Shown here: positions 17,329 to 24,944 of the stretch, piece by piece
Layout: every line of letters starts with the position of its first letter
Position numbering within the stretch: position 1 is the stretch's first letter
DNA from: Rhodothermales bacterium
GTDB taxonomy: Bacteria > Bacteroidota > Rhodothermia > Rhodothermales > UBA10348
Direction of reading: 5' to 3'
DNA length: 63,375 nt
NCBI GenBank assembly: GCA_040221055.1
Contig: JAVJVN010000011.1
Location: forward strand, 1-63,375
Notes under the pieces: model-generated
The model's database searches: none
Seen by the model: only the letters and a program-made list of their open reading frames with translations
Told to the model about the DNA's origin: nothing
Translations under genes and position numbers: made by a program

Positions 17329-20300
17329 CTACATATTCCGACGGTACTGCCCGCCGACTTCGAAGAGGGCGTGGGTGATCTGGCCGAGCGAGCAGACCTG
17401 GACGGCATCCAAGAGGGTGTCAAACATGTTGCCGCCGGTGCGGGCGGTTTCCTGGATACGCTCCAGCATGGCCGGTACATCGTCCGCATTCCGGGCCTGG
17501 AAGGCGCGCAGATTCGAGATCTGGAGCTGCTTCTCGGAGTCGGATGAGCGCATGAGGGGGACGGCGTGGGTATTGGCCTCGTCGCTGTCCTCGGCTTTGA
17601 ACGTGTTCACGCCGATGACGGGGAGTTCGCCCGTGTGCTTCCGATGCTCGTAGAACATGCTCTCTTCCTGGATTTTGGACCGCTGGTACATGGTCTCCAT
17701 GGCTCCCAGCACGCCACCCCGGTCGTTCAGCCGTTCGAATTCCTGCAGGACGGCCTCTTCGACCAGGTCCGTCAGTTCATCGATGATATACGAGCCCTGC
17801 AACGGGTTTTCGTTCGTCGCCAGTCCCAACTCCCGATTGATGATGAGCTGGATGGCAATGGCCCGCCGGACGCTTTCTTCCGTGGGCGTCGTGATGGCCT
17901 CGTCGTAGGCGTTGGTGTGCAACGAGTTGCAGTTGTCCTGGATGGCCATCAACGCCTGTAGCGTCGTCCGGATATCATTGAACTGGATTTCCTGGGCGTG
18001 GAGGCTTCGGCCGGACGTCTGAATGTGGTATTTGAGCTTCTGGCTGCGCTCGTTGGCTTTGTAGCGGTCCCGCATGGCAGCGGCCCAGATCCGGCGTGCC
18101 ACGCGGCCGATAACGCTGTACTCCGGGTCCATACCGTTCGAAAAGAAGAACGACAGGTTCGGCGCGAAATCGTCGATGTCCATTCCGCGGGCCAGGTAGT
18201 ATTCCACCAACGTGAACCCGTTGGAGAGCGTAAATGCCAACTGGGAAATCGGATTGGCGCCGGCCTCGGCAATGTGGTAGCCGGAAATGGACACGGAGTA
18301 AAAATTCCGCACACCATGTTCGATGAATGATGCCTGGACATCGCCCATCATGCGCAGGGCAAACTCGGTGGAGAAAATGCAGGTGTTCTGCGCCTGATCT
18401 TCCTTCAGGATGTCGGCCTGGACGGTGCCGCGGACCACGTTCAAGGCATAGGTTCGCAGTTTTTCGTACGTGTCGGCATCGAGCAGACCCCATTTCACAA
18501 GGTGCGCGCCGGTGGTACCGAGCAGGGCAAGCCCGAACCCGTCATTCGTGGCCGGCATGCTGTCCATTGGGCCGTTCGGGCCGGTCGGAGTGTAGGTGGG
18601 CATCCGATCGCCGAGCCGCTTGGCGATTTCATTGCGGACGGCGTCCAGTCTGCCTTCCTCGGCCAGGTGCTTTTCCACCTGCTGGTCAATGGCCGTGTTC
18701 ATGAACATGGCCAGGATCATGGGCGCCGGACCATTGATGGTCATGGACACACTCGTCGTCGGGCTGCACAGGTCGAAGCCGGAGTACAGCTTCTTCATGT
18801 CATCGAGCGTGCAAATGGATACGCCGGCGTTGCCGACCTTGCCGTAGATGTCGGGACGTTCGTGCGGATCGAATCCGTAGAGCGTCACCGAGTCGAACGC
18901 CGTCGACAGCCGCTTGGCAGGCATGCCTTCCGATACCAAATGGAAGCGGCGATTCGTACGCTCGGGGTTGCCTTCGCCCGCAAACATGCGCGTCGGATCC
19001 TCGCCTGTCCGTTTGAACGGAAACACGCCTGCCGTGAAGGGGAAGTACCCCGGGACGTTCTCGAGGAGCGCGAAACGCAGGCGCTCGCCGGGGTCTTCGG
19101 TGCGGGGAAGGGCCACGCGGGGCACGTGCGTACCGGAGAGCGATTCGGTGTACAGCGGAACGGTGAAGTCGCGGCCGCGGACGCTGTACGTAAATGCATC
19201 TGCGCGGTAGGCCGCGGCCGTTTCATCCCATTTTTCGAGGATGCTCCGGGAATGATGGTCCAGGCGGTTCCACCAGCGCTCTGCCATTTCCGTGAGTCGC
19301 GGGGCGAGTTGCTCCCGGTCTTCCGGATTCCATTCTTCGATCTGGGTCAGTGCTCCTTTTGCCTCACCCCACTTGCGCGCAAGCCGGATCTGCTCCTCGG
19401 CGTGTTGGCGATAGTTCCGACAGGTATCGGCAATATCGCCCAGATACCGCTGCCGTTTACCAGGAATGAGAGCCTCGGTGCCGACGGCTGCCCCGGGTTC
19501 GTGACCCTCGGCATAGACCGTGGACGTGCGCCCGAAATCGAAGTCAGCATTCAGGCGCTCCAGGAGACCGAGGTAGAGTTTGGTCACGCCGCCGTTATTG
19601 AAGTGCGACGCCATGGTCGGATATACGGGCATCTCATCCGGCTGGACGTCGAACGCCATTCTGTTGCGCTGCATCTGCTTGCGAACGTCGCGGAGCGCAT
19701 CCTCACTGCCGCGCTTCTCGAACTTGTTGAGCGCCACGAAGTCGGCCACGTCGAGCATCCCGATCTTTTCGAGCTGCGTCGGGGCGCCGAATTCCTGCGT
19801 CATGACGTAGAGCGTGAGGTCCGTGAGCTCGGCGATTTCGGTATCGCTCTGGCCAATTCCTGCGGTTTCCAGGATGATGATATCGAATCCGGCGGCCTTG
19901 CATACCCGGATGGCCTCACGGAGGGCGAGCGACGTGGCCCGGTGCGCCTGTCGCGTTGCGAACGAGCGCATGTAGACGCGGCCGTCGGCGGCATCGTAAA
20001 TGGCGTTCATGCGGATGCGATCGCCGAGCAGCGCGCCGCCCGTGGAGCGCTTGGTGGGATCGACGGAGAGTACGGCAATCCGTACGTCGTCGAAGTCGTT
20101 CACGAAGCGGCGAATAATCTCATCGGTGAGCGTGGACTTGCCTGCGCCGCCGGTGCCGGTAATGCCGATGGTGGGAATCTTCCAGTCCGCCACGCGGTCG
20201 GACGGTGCTCCGTCGCCACCCGCCGGGGCGCCTTCAAGACGAGTCAGCGCACGTGCGAGTGAGCCGGGTTCGTCGGGGCTCACGGCATCGGCCGGAGGCG

Positions 20301-20796
20301 CAAGCTCGGCGGTCGAAAAGTCGCATTCGCGCATCATCACATCGATCATGCCGCGCAAGCCCAGTTTCAGTCCGTCTTCCGGCGAGAAAATGCGGGCGAT
20401 TCCGTATTCGTGGAGCTCATCGATCTCTTCCTGCACGATGACGCCGCCGCCGCCACCATAGATTTTGATATGACCTGCTTTAAAATCATGTAGCAGGTCG
20501 TACATGTATTTAAAGTACTCCATGTGCCCGCCCTGATAGGACGAGACGGCAATTCCCTGGACGTCTTCCTGGATGGCCGTTTCGACCACGTCCTTCACGG
20601 ACCGGTTGTGCCCGAGGTGGATGACCTCGGCGCCCGCCGACTGCAGGATGCGCCGCATGATGTTGATGGCGGCGTCGTGTCCGTCGAACAGGCTGGCGGC
20701 CGTCACGAAACGGATGGGGTGCTTCGGCACATACCATTCGTCCGTGGTGGCGGCCTTCGCGTCGGCGGACTTTTCGGTTGGGGAGGCAGTAGACAT
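17329..20796 (-). CDS. icmF: Fused isobutyryl-CoA mutase-type acyl-CoA mutase (IcmF)
   Basis: 1155 residues, the IcmF architecture in one chain. It carries out adenosylcobalamin-dependent carbon-skeleton rearrangement of acyl-CoAs (isobutyryl/n-butyryl-CoA, and isovaleryl/pivalyl-CoA in some members), feeding branched-chain and fatty acid metabolism. The B12-binding domain is first (about 28-160) with the cobalt ligand His40 in DGHDAAI and the GGGGG loop. A MeaB-like GTPase chaperone follows, with Walker [10 protein letters not shown] at about 214-222. The C-terminal 600 residues are the mutase barrel ([36 protein letters not shown]). Substrate choice between IcmF and close relatives cannot be settled by eye. 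A large imperfect palindrome precedes the gene; a family 2 repeat follows it. Confidence 0.92.
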   Translation of the reverse strand: MSTASPTEKSADAKAATTDEWYVPKHPIRFVTAASLFDGHDAAINIMRRILQSAGAEVIHLGHNRSVKDVVETAIQEDVQGIAVSSYQGGHMEYFKYMYDLLHDFKAGHIKIYGGGGGVIVQEEIDELHEYGIARIFSPEDGLKLGLRGMIDVMMRECDFSTAELAPPADAVSPDEPGSLARALTRLEGAPAGGDGAPSDRVADWKIPTIGITGTGGAGKSTLTDEIIRRFVNDFDDVRIAVLSVDPTKRSTGGALLGDRIRMNAIYDAADGRVYMRSFATRQAHRATSLALREAIRVCKAAGFDIIILETAGIGQSDTEIAELTDLTLYVMTQEFGAPTQLEKIGMLDVADFVALNKFEKRGSEDALRDVRKQMQRNRMAFDVQPDEMPVYPTMASHFNNGGVTKLYLGLLERLNADFDFGRTSTVYAEGHEPGAAVGTEALIPGKRQRYLGDIADTCRNYRQHAEEQIRLARKWGEAKGALTQIEEWNPEDREQLAPRLTEMAERWWNRLDHHSRSILEKWDETAAAYRADAFTYSVRGRDFTVPLYTESLSGTHVPRVALPRTEDPGERLRFALLENVPGYFPFTAGVFPFKRTGEDPTRMFAGEGNPERTNRRFHLVSEGMPAKRLSTAFDSVTLYGFDPHERPDIYGKVGNAGVSICTLDDMKKLYSGFDLCSPTTSVSMTINGPAPMILAMFMNTAIDQQVEKHLAEEGRLDAVRNEIAKRLGDRMPTYTPTGPNGPMDSMPATNDGFGLALLGTTGAHLVKWGLLDADTYEKLRTYALNVVRGTVQADILKEDQAQNTCIFSTEFALRMMGDVQASFIEHGVRNFYSVSISGYHIAEAGANPISQLAFTLSNGFTLVEYYLARGMDIDDFAPNLSFFFSNGMDPEYSVIGRVARRIWAAAMRDRYKANERSQKLKYHIQTSGRSLHAQEIQFNDIRTTLQALMAIQDNCNSLHTNAYDEAITTPTEESVRRAIAIQLIINRELGLATNENPLQGSYIIDELTDLVEEAVLQEFERLNDRGGVLGAMETMYQRSKIQEESMFYEHRKHTGELPVIGVNTFKAEDSDEANTHAVPLMRSSDSEKQLQISNLRAFQARNADDVPAMLERIQETARTGGNMFDTLLDAVQVCSLGQITHALFEVGGQYRRNM

Positions 20797-20820
20797 GGCG
20801 TCTGGTTCAGTCAGGGTGTA

Positions 20821-20851
20821 CTCCCTGCCTTAACGCCGTTAACGGAGGGAG
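20821..20851 (-). promoter_or_regulatory. 31-bp imperfect palindrome upstream of icmF, candidate operator
   Basis: The core TTAACG (20830-20835) and CGTTAA (20837-20842) are perfectly symmetrical around C20836. The symmetry extends outward to CTCCCT (20821-20826) and AGGGAG (20846-20851), with 13 of 15 positions matching. It lies 24 bases upstream of the icmF ATG, in the 98-base gap between the CPBP gene and icmF. The form fits a repressor operator such as a TetR- or GntR-type site, but no regulator gene is adjacent. No T-run, so not a terminator. Confidence 0.5.
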
Positions 20852-20894
20852 GTTTTGCGGCGCATCCCAGCGGAGCCGCGGCCCGATTGCCGCA

Positions 20895-21626
20895 TCATCC
20901 ATACATCAGGAAAATCCCGGCGACGGCCACGCTGTTCCAGATGGAATGGGCCACAATACACGCGGTCAGGCGGCCGGTATAGAGGAAAATCGCGGCATAT
21001 CCAATGCTCGGAATGAGGATGTCGACCCAGTCGATGAGGCCGGACGGCAGGTGTCCGGCGGCGAAGAACACGACGGAGAGGGCCGCTGCGGCGAAGGCGG
21101 GCCAACCCATGGCGCTCGATGAACCGGCCAACGTTTTGCCGCCGCCCAGGATATCGCGCAGCACGGTAATGAAAAAGCCGCGGTTGTAGAGTTCTTCGGC
21201 GACGCCACCGCCGAGCACCCCAAGCGGCAGATACCACAGTACGTTCATCCAGCGGCCGTCCACCATCTTCAGGATTTCAGCGATGTCGGGACGGGCGGCA
21301 CCGCCGGTTTGCGGGAAGAGCACCAGGAACTGGACGGCAATCCAGAGGGCGGCGGCACCGACGCCGAGCAGCAGGTCCTGCCGGAAGGCTCCGGACAGGA
21401 AATCCGGCGTCCGCAATCCGATGTCATGGAAGTTCATGCCCAGCATGCGCGTTCCGACGCGCAGGACGCCGACGACCAGCACCAGTTGAATGACGCCGAG
21501 CAGGGCAAAGTTGGGGCCCTGGTAGCCGCCCAGGCCGCCCATCTGGAAGAAGATGGCAGGCGCGGCGAACATGATGAACCCGACCACGATGACGGCCAGG
21601 AAGACGAGGATCTTTTTCCGTTTCAT
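20895..21626 (-). CDS. CPBP-family intramembrane metalloprotease
   Basis: 243 residues with about seven hydrophobic segments. The CPBP (Abi/Rce1-like) motifs are all present: EE144-145 and Arg149 in EELYNRG, His192 in FFAAGHL, and His227/Asn231 in HSIWN. These glutamates and histidines form the metal or water-activating site of Rce1-type proteases. Bacterial members are linked to protein maturation or bacteriocin self-immunity; the substrate here is unknown. It is divergent from the AbiE pair and lies upstream of icmF on the same strand with 98 bases between. Confidence 0.85.
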   Translation of the reverse strand: MKRKKILVFLAVIVVGFIMFAAPAIFFQMGGLGGYQGPNFALLGVIQLVLVVGVLRVGTRMLGMNFHDIGLRTPDFLSGAFRQDLLLGVGAAALWIAVQFLVLFPQTGGAARPDIAEILKMVDGRWMNVLWYLPLGVLGGGVAEELYNRGFFITVLRDILGGGKTLAGSSSAMGWPAFAAAALSVVFFAAGHLPSGLIDWVDILIPSIGYAAIFLYTGRLTACIVAHSIWNSVAVAGIFLMYG

Positions 21627-21685
21627 CCTTCCGGCCTACGGACGCGAGCGGGATGGTTTCAACTTCGACGCACTATGGAAATCGT

Positions 21686-21714
21686 TTGCAAAAAGTAACG
21701 AAAATCGTTACTAT
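21686..21714 (+). promoter_or_regulatory. abiE promoter with overlapping operator dyad
   Basis: TTGCAA (21686-21691) and TACTAT (21709-21714) are separated by exactly 17 bases, a good sigma70-type pair. A perfect dyad GTAACGA / TCGTTAC (21695-21701 and 21705-21711, 3-base spacer) spans the spacer and -10 box. AbiEi antitoxins are known to repress their own promoter at inverted repeats, so this is the likely operator. The expected start of transcription falls at about the ATG (21721), implying a leaderless or nearly leaderless mRNA. Confidence 0.65.
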
Positions 21715-21720
21715 ACGCGA

Positions 21721-22524
21721 ATGAAATCGGAAGAACAATCTCCAAGTGCACGGACATTCGTGGATGCACTCGCGGCATCCGGCCGGCACCACTTCACGTC
21801 CAGCGAAGTGCGTGCTGCGTTGGGTGTTTCTGCACAAGCTACCCGGATGGCCATGCATCGGCTTTTGCAGCAGGATGTCGTGGCATCGCCGGCGCGCGGG
21901 TTCTACGTGATTATTCCGCCTGAGTATCGCTCCGTTGGTTGTCTGCCAGCCGATCACTTCATCCCGGAACTCATGGATTTCGTGGGGGCCCGGTACTACG
22001 TTGGCTTGTTGTCCGCGGCACAATTCCACGGCGCGGCGCATCATCGACCTCAGGAGTTCCAGGTCGTACTTGAGAAAACCAGACGGCCCATTGCATGCGG
22101 TCGTGTTCGCATCGCATTCGTCCAACGACGGAATGCGAGCCGGATACCCGTCCAACAATTCAATACTCCCCGCGGGTTCATTGCCGTCTCAACGCCTGAG
22201 GCAACGGCACTCGACCTGGTCGGATACCATGATCGCTCCGGCGGGCTCGACAACGTGGCTTCGGTGTTGACTGATCTGGCGGAGAAGATTGATCCCGCGA
22301 AATTGGTAGCGTCCGCAAAACTGTCTCCGATCGCGTGGTCACAGCGATTGGGGTTTCTGATGGATTTGGTTGATGCTGGCAGCCAAGCAAGGGAACTCAA
22401 GTCGTTCGTCTCGAAAAACGCGCGCGAATACACTGGCTTACTTCCAGGCTCTACCGAGTCGGTGACGAGCCGGGACGACGTGTGGAAAGTGGACGTCAAT
22501 ACTGAAATTGAGGTCGATTCATGA
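21721..22524 (+). CDS. abiEi: AbiEi-type antitoxin of a type IV toxin-antitoxin system
   Basis: 267 residues. The N-terminal winged-helix domain (about 1-75: FTSSEVRAALGVSAQATRMA, then LLQQDVVASPARGFYVIIPP) binds DNA for autoregulation. The C-terminal antitoxin domain follows (AARYYVGLLSAAQFHG, RRPIACGRVRIAFVQR, then STPEATALDLVGYHD). AbiEi opposes the AbiEii toxin without direct complex formation in described type IV systems. The start at 21721 is chosen because the promoter-operator lies immediately upstream. The gene overlaps abiEii by ATGA. AbiE systems give abortive infection against phage and stabilise replicons. Confidence 0.88.
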   Translation: MKSEEQSPSARTFVDALAASGRHHFTSSEVRAALGVSAQATRMAMHRLLQQDVVASPARGFYVIIPPEYRSVGCLPADHFIPELMDFVGARYYVGLLSAAQFHGAAHHRPQEFQVVLEKTRRPIACGRVRIAFVQRRNASRIPVQQFNTPRGFIAVSTPEATALDLVGYHDRSGGLDNVASVLTDLAEKIDPAKLVASAKLSPIAWSQRLGFLMDLVDAGSQARELKSFVSKNAREYTGLLPGSTESVTSRDDVWKVDVNTEIEVDS

Positions 22525-23315
22525 TCCCAAGGGATTACATCACGGAATGGCGAGCCCAAGCACCGTGGGTGCAGGCTTACCAGATAGAACAGGACCTCGT
22601 CATCAGCAGGGCATTGGTCGAAATATTTTCACACCCCGTTCTCGGCAAATCATTGGCCTTCCGCGGGGGCACGGCTCTGTACAAGCTGCATTTCAGGCCT
22701 CCCCAGAGGTACTCGGAAGACATTGACCTGGTACAGATTCGTGCCGAACCTGCCGGTCCCGTGATGACGGCACTCCGAGAAGTCCTCGAACCTTGGCTTG
22801 GACCGGCGCAGTGGAAGCAGAGTGCCGGTCGGGTGACACTGAATTTCCGGTTCGATTCTGAGGATCAACCCCCGATTCCGCTGCGGCTCAAGGTTGAAAT
22901 CAACACGCGAGAACACTTTTCAGTTTTTGGATATCAGCAGGAACGATTCGAGATGGCGTCGCGCTGGTTCAGCGGGGAGGCCGACATTTGCAGCTATTCC
23001 CTGGAGGAATTGCTCGGAACGAAGCTTCGCGCGCTGTATCAACGAAAGAAAGGCCGGGATCTTTTCGACCTCGCGACGGCGCTCGACAGTGGGGAAGCAA
23101 GCGCGCCGGGCATTGTCGAGGCATTCCTGGAATACATGACACGAGAAGGCCATGGCGTACGTCGTCAGCAATTTGTCCAGAACATGTCGGAAAAAATGAA
23201 TGACCGGAAATTCACCGCCGATATCAGCCCTTTGCTGGCGTCCGGAGTAAAATGGAATATGCATTCTGCCGCAGAACGGGTGTCCTCAGCACTGTTTGAA
23301 TTGCTTCCAGAATAA
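22521..23315 (+). CDS. abiEii: AbiEii-type nucleotidyltransferase toxin
   Basis: 264 residues. AbiEii toxins are DNA polymerase beta-like nucleotidyltransferases. The catalytic features are clear: the FRGGTALYKLH motif (Gly49-Gly50) and the metal-binding SEDIDL (residues 65-70), followed by LRLKVEIN and the C-terminal KLRALYQRKKGRDLFDL motif. Recent work on related proteins points to modification of tRNA 3' ends or GTP binding as the toxic step. Start overlaps abiEi as ATGA. The active-site residues look intact, so the system is probably functional. Confidence 0.9.
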   Translation: MIPRDYITEWRAQAPWVQAYQIEQDLVISRALVEIFSHPVLGKSLAFRGGTALYKLHFRPPQRYSEDIDLVQIRAEPAGPVMTALREVLEPWLGPAQWKQSAGRVTLNFRFDSEDQPPIPLRLKVEINTREHFSVFGYQQERFEMASRWFSGEADICSYSLEELLGTKLRALYQRKKGRDLFDLATALDSGEASAPGIVEAFLEYMTREGHGVRRQQFVQNMSEKMNDRKFTADISPLLASGVKWNMHSAAERVSSALFELLPE

Positions 23316-23333
23316 ATAATACAGAGTACCCCC

Positions 23334-24944
23334 ATGTCCCATTTGACCGGCCGGAGTCTGCTCCGGGATGCATCACAGAACAAAGGAACGGCATTCACGG
23401 CGGAGGAGCGGGAGGCCTTCAAGCTCAGGGGGCTCATGCCGCACAATACGTGCAGCCAGGCCATCCAGGTGGAACGCATCATGGGGCACGTACGCCGGAA
23501 GGAGTCGGACATCGAGCGCTATATCGCGCTGAACGCCCTGCAGGACCGGAATGAACGGCTCTACTACCGGACGCTCATCGAACACATTGAAGAGCTCATG
23601 CCGATTGTGTACACGCCGACGGTGGGGCAGGCGTGCAAGGAGTTTGCGCACATCTACCGGAATCCCAAGGGCTTCTACATCACGCCGGAGGATCGGGGCG
23701 ACATCCGCCGGATGCTCGACAACTGGACGGAAGAGGACGTCCGCGTCATCGTGGTGACGGATGGGGAGCGGATCCTCGGGCTCGGCGATCTGGGCGCGAA
23801 CGGCATGGGCATCCCAATCGGGAAACTGGCCCTGTACGTGGCGCTGGCTGGCGTGCATCCCAAGTGGTGCATGCCGGTCATGCTGGATGTGGGCACGGAG
23901 AACCAGGGCCTCCTGGACGATCCGCTCTACATGGGGTATCCGCACCCCCGGGTTCGCGGGCAGGCGTATCACGATCTGGTGGAGGAGTTCGTGCAGGCGG
24001 TGACGGACAAATATCCGGATATCCTCATCCAGTTCGAGGATTTCAAGACGGAAAACGCGTTCGGGTTGCTTGAGGAATACCGGGATCGGGTGTTCTCCTT
24101 CAACGATGACATCCAGGGCACGGCGGCGGTCACGCTCGCGGGCGTCCTGGCGTCGAGCCGGATAAGCGGGGTGCCGTTCGAGGAGATGCGCATCATGTTC
24201 CTCGGCGCCGGTTCGGCGGCCGCGGGGATCGGCCAGCTCATGGCGTCGGCCATGCAGGAACGCGGTGTGCCGCATGACGATGCGTTCCGGCGATTGTGGT
24301 TCGTGGATTCGACGGGACTTGTCGTTCGGTCCAGGGACGGTCTCGCTGATCACAAGCTGCCGTTTGCCCACGACCACGCGCCCATGCAACTCCTGGACGC
24401 CATCCAGGAAGTGAAACCGCACGTGCTGATTGGCGCGACAGGTGCGCCGGGGACGTTCACGGAGGAGGTCGTGGCCCTCATGAGCCAGCTGAACGACCGG
24501 CCGGGGATATTTGCGCTGTCGAATCCGACGGCGAACGCCGAATGCACGGCCGAGGAGGCCTACCGGTGGTCCGAGGGACGCGCCATATTTGCCTCGGGCA
24601 GCCCGTTTGCTCCGGTGGATGCGCACGGCAAGCACTTCGAGCCCACGCAGGCGAACAATGCCTACATTTTTCCGGGCGTCGGCCTGGGCGCCGTGGCCGT
24701 CCGGGCCACGCGGGTCACCGATTCCATGTTCATGGCCGCGGCCAACGCCCTCGCAACCATGGTCGATGAGGAGCGCCTGGCGGTCGGCGGACTGTTTCCG
24801 CCGCTCACGGACATCCGGGAAGTCTCGCTCGAGGTCGCTGTCGCCACCGCCGAGGTCGCCTACAAGGAGGGACTGGCCCGCGTCGACCGCCCGGACGACC
24901 TCCGCGCCATGCTGGCCAAAATGCGGTACGACGGGACGTACTAA
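23334..24944 (+). CDS. maeA: NAD-dependent malic enzyme
   Basis: 536 residues. Converts malate to pyruvate and CO2 with reduction of NAD, linking the TCA cycle to pyruvate in the cytosol. Family motifs: MPIVYTPTVGQACKEFAHI with the catalytic Tyr, GLGDLGANGMGIPIGKLALY, the dinucleotide loop FLGAGSAAAGIGQLM, and FALSNPTANAECTAEEAYRW. Length fits the MaeA/SfcA branch without the phosphotransacetylase domain of MaeB. It lies 18 bases after abiEii but probably has its own expression. Its stop overlaps the stop of the convergent permease gene by 4 bases. Confidence 0.93.
   Translation: MSHLTGRSLLRDASQNKGTAFTAEEREAFKLRGLMPHNTCSQAIQVERIMGHVRRKESDIERYIALNALQDRNERLYYRTLIEHIEELMPIVYTPTVGQACKEFAHIYRNPKGFYITPEDRGDIRRMLDNWTEEDVRVIVVTDGERILGLGDLGANGMGIPIGKLALYVALAGVHPKWCMPVMLDVGTENQGLLDDPLYMGYPHPRVRGQAYHDLVEEFVQAVTDKYPDILIQFEDFKTENAFGLLEEYRDRVFSFNDDIQGTAAVTLAGVLASSRISGVPFEEMRIMFLGAGSAAAGIGQLMASAMQERGVPHDDAFRRLWFVDSTGLVVRSRDGLADHKLPFAHDHAPMQLLDAIQEVKPHVLIGATGAPGTFTEEVVALMSQLNDRPGIFALSNPTANAECTAEEAYRWSEGRAIFASGSPFAPVDAHGKHFEPTQANNAYIFPGVGLGAVAVRATRVTDSMFMAAANALATMVDEERLAVGGLFPPLTDIREVSLEVAVATAEVAYKEGLARVDRPDDLRAMLAKMRYDGTY

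Noticed and set aside
20895-22524. CPBP protease plus AbiE as a single defence operon
   Set aside because: The protease gene is divergent from abiE, and the abiE promoter-operator lies between them. CPBP proteins are common housekeeping or immunity proteins, so no joint defence system is claimed.
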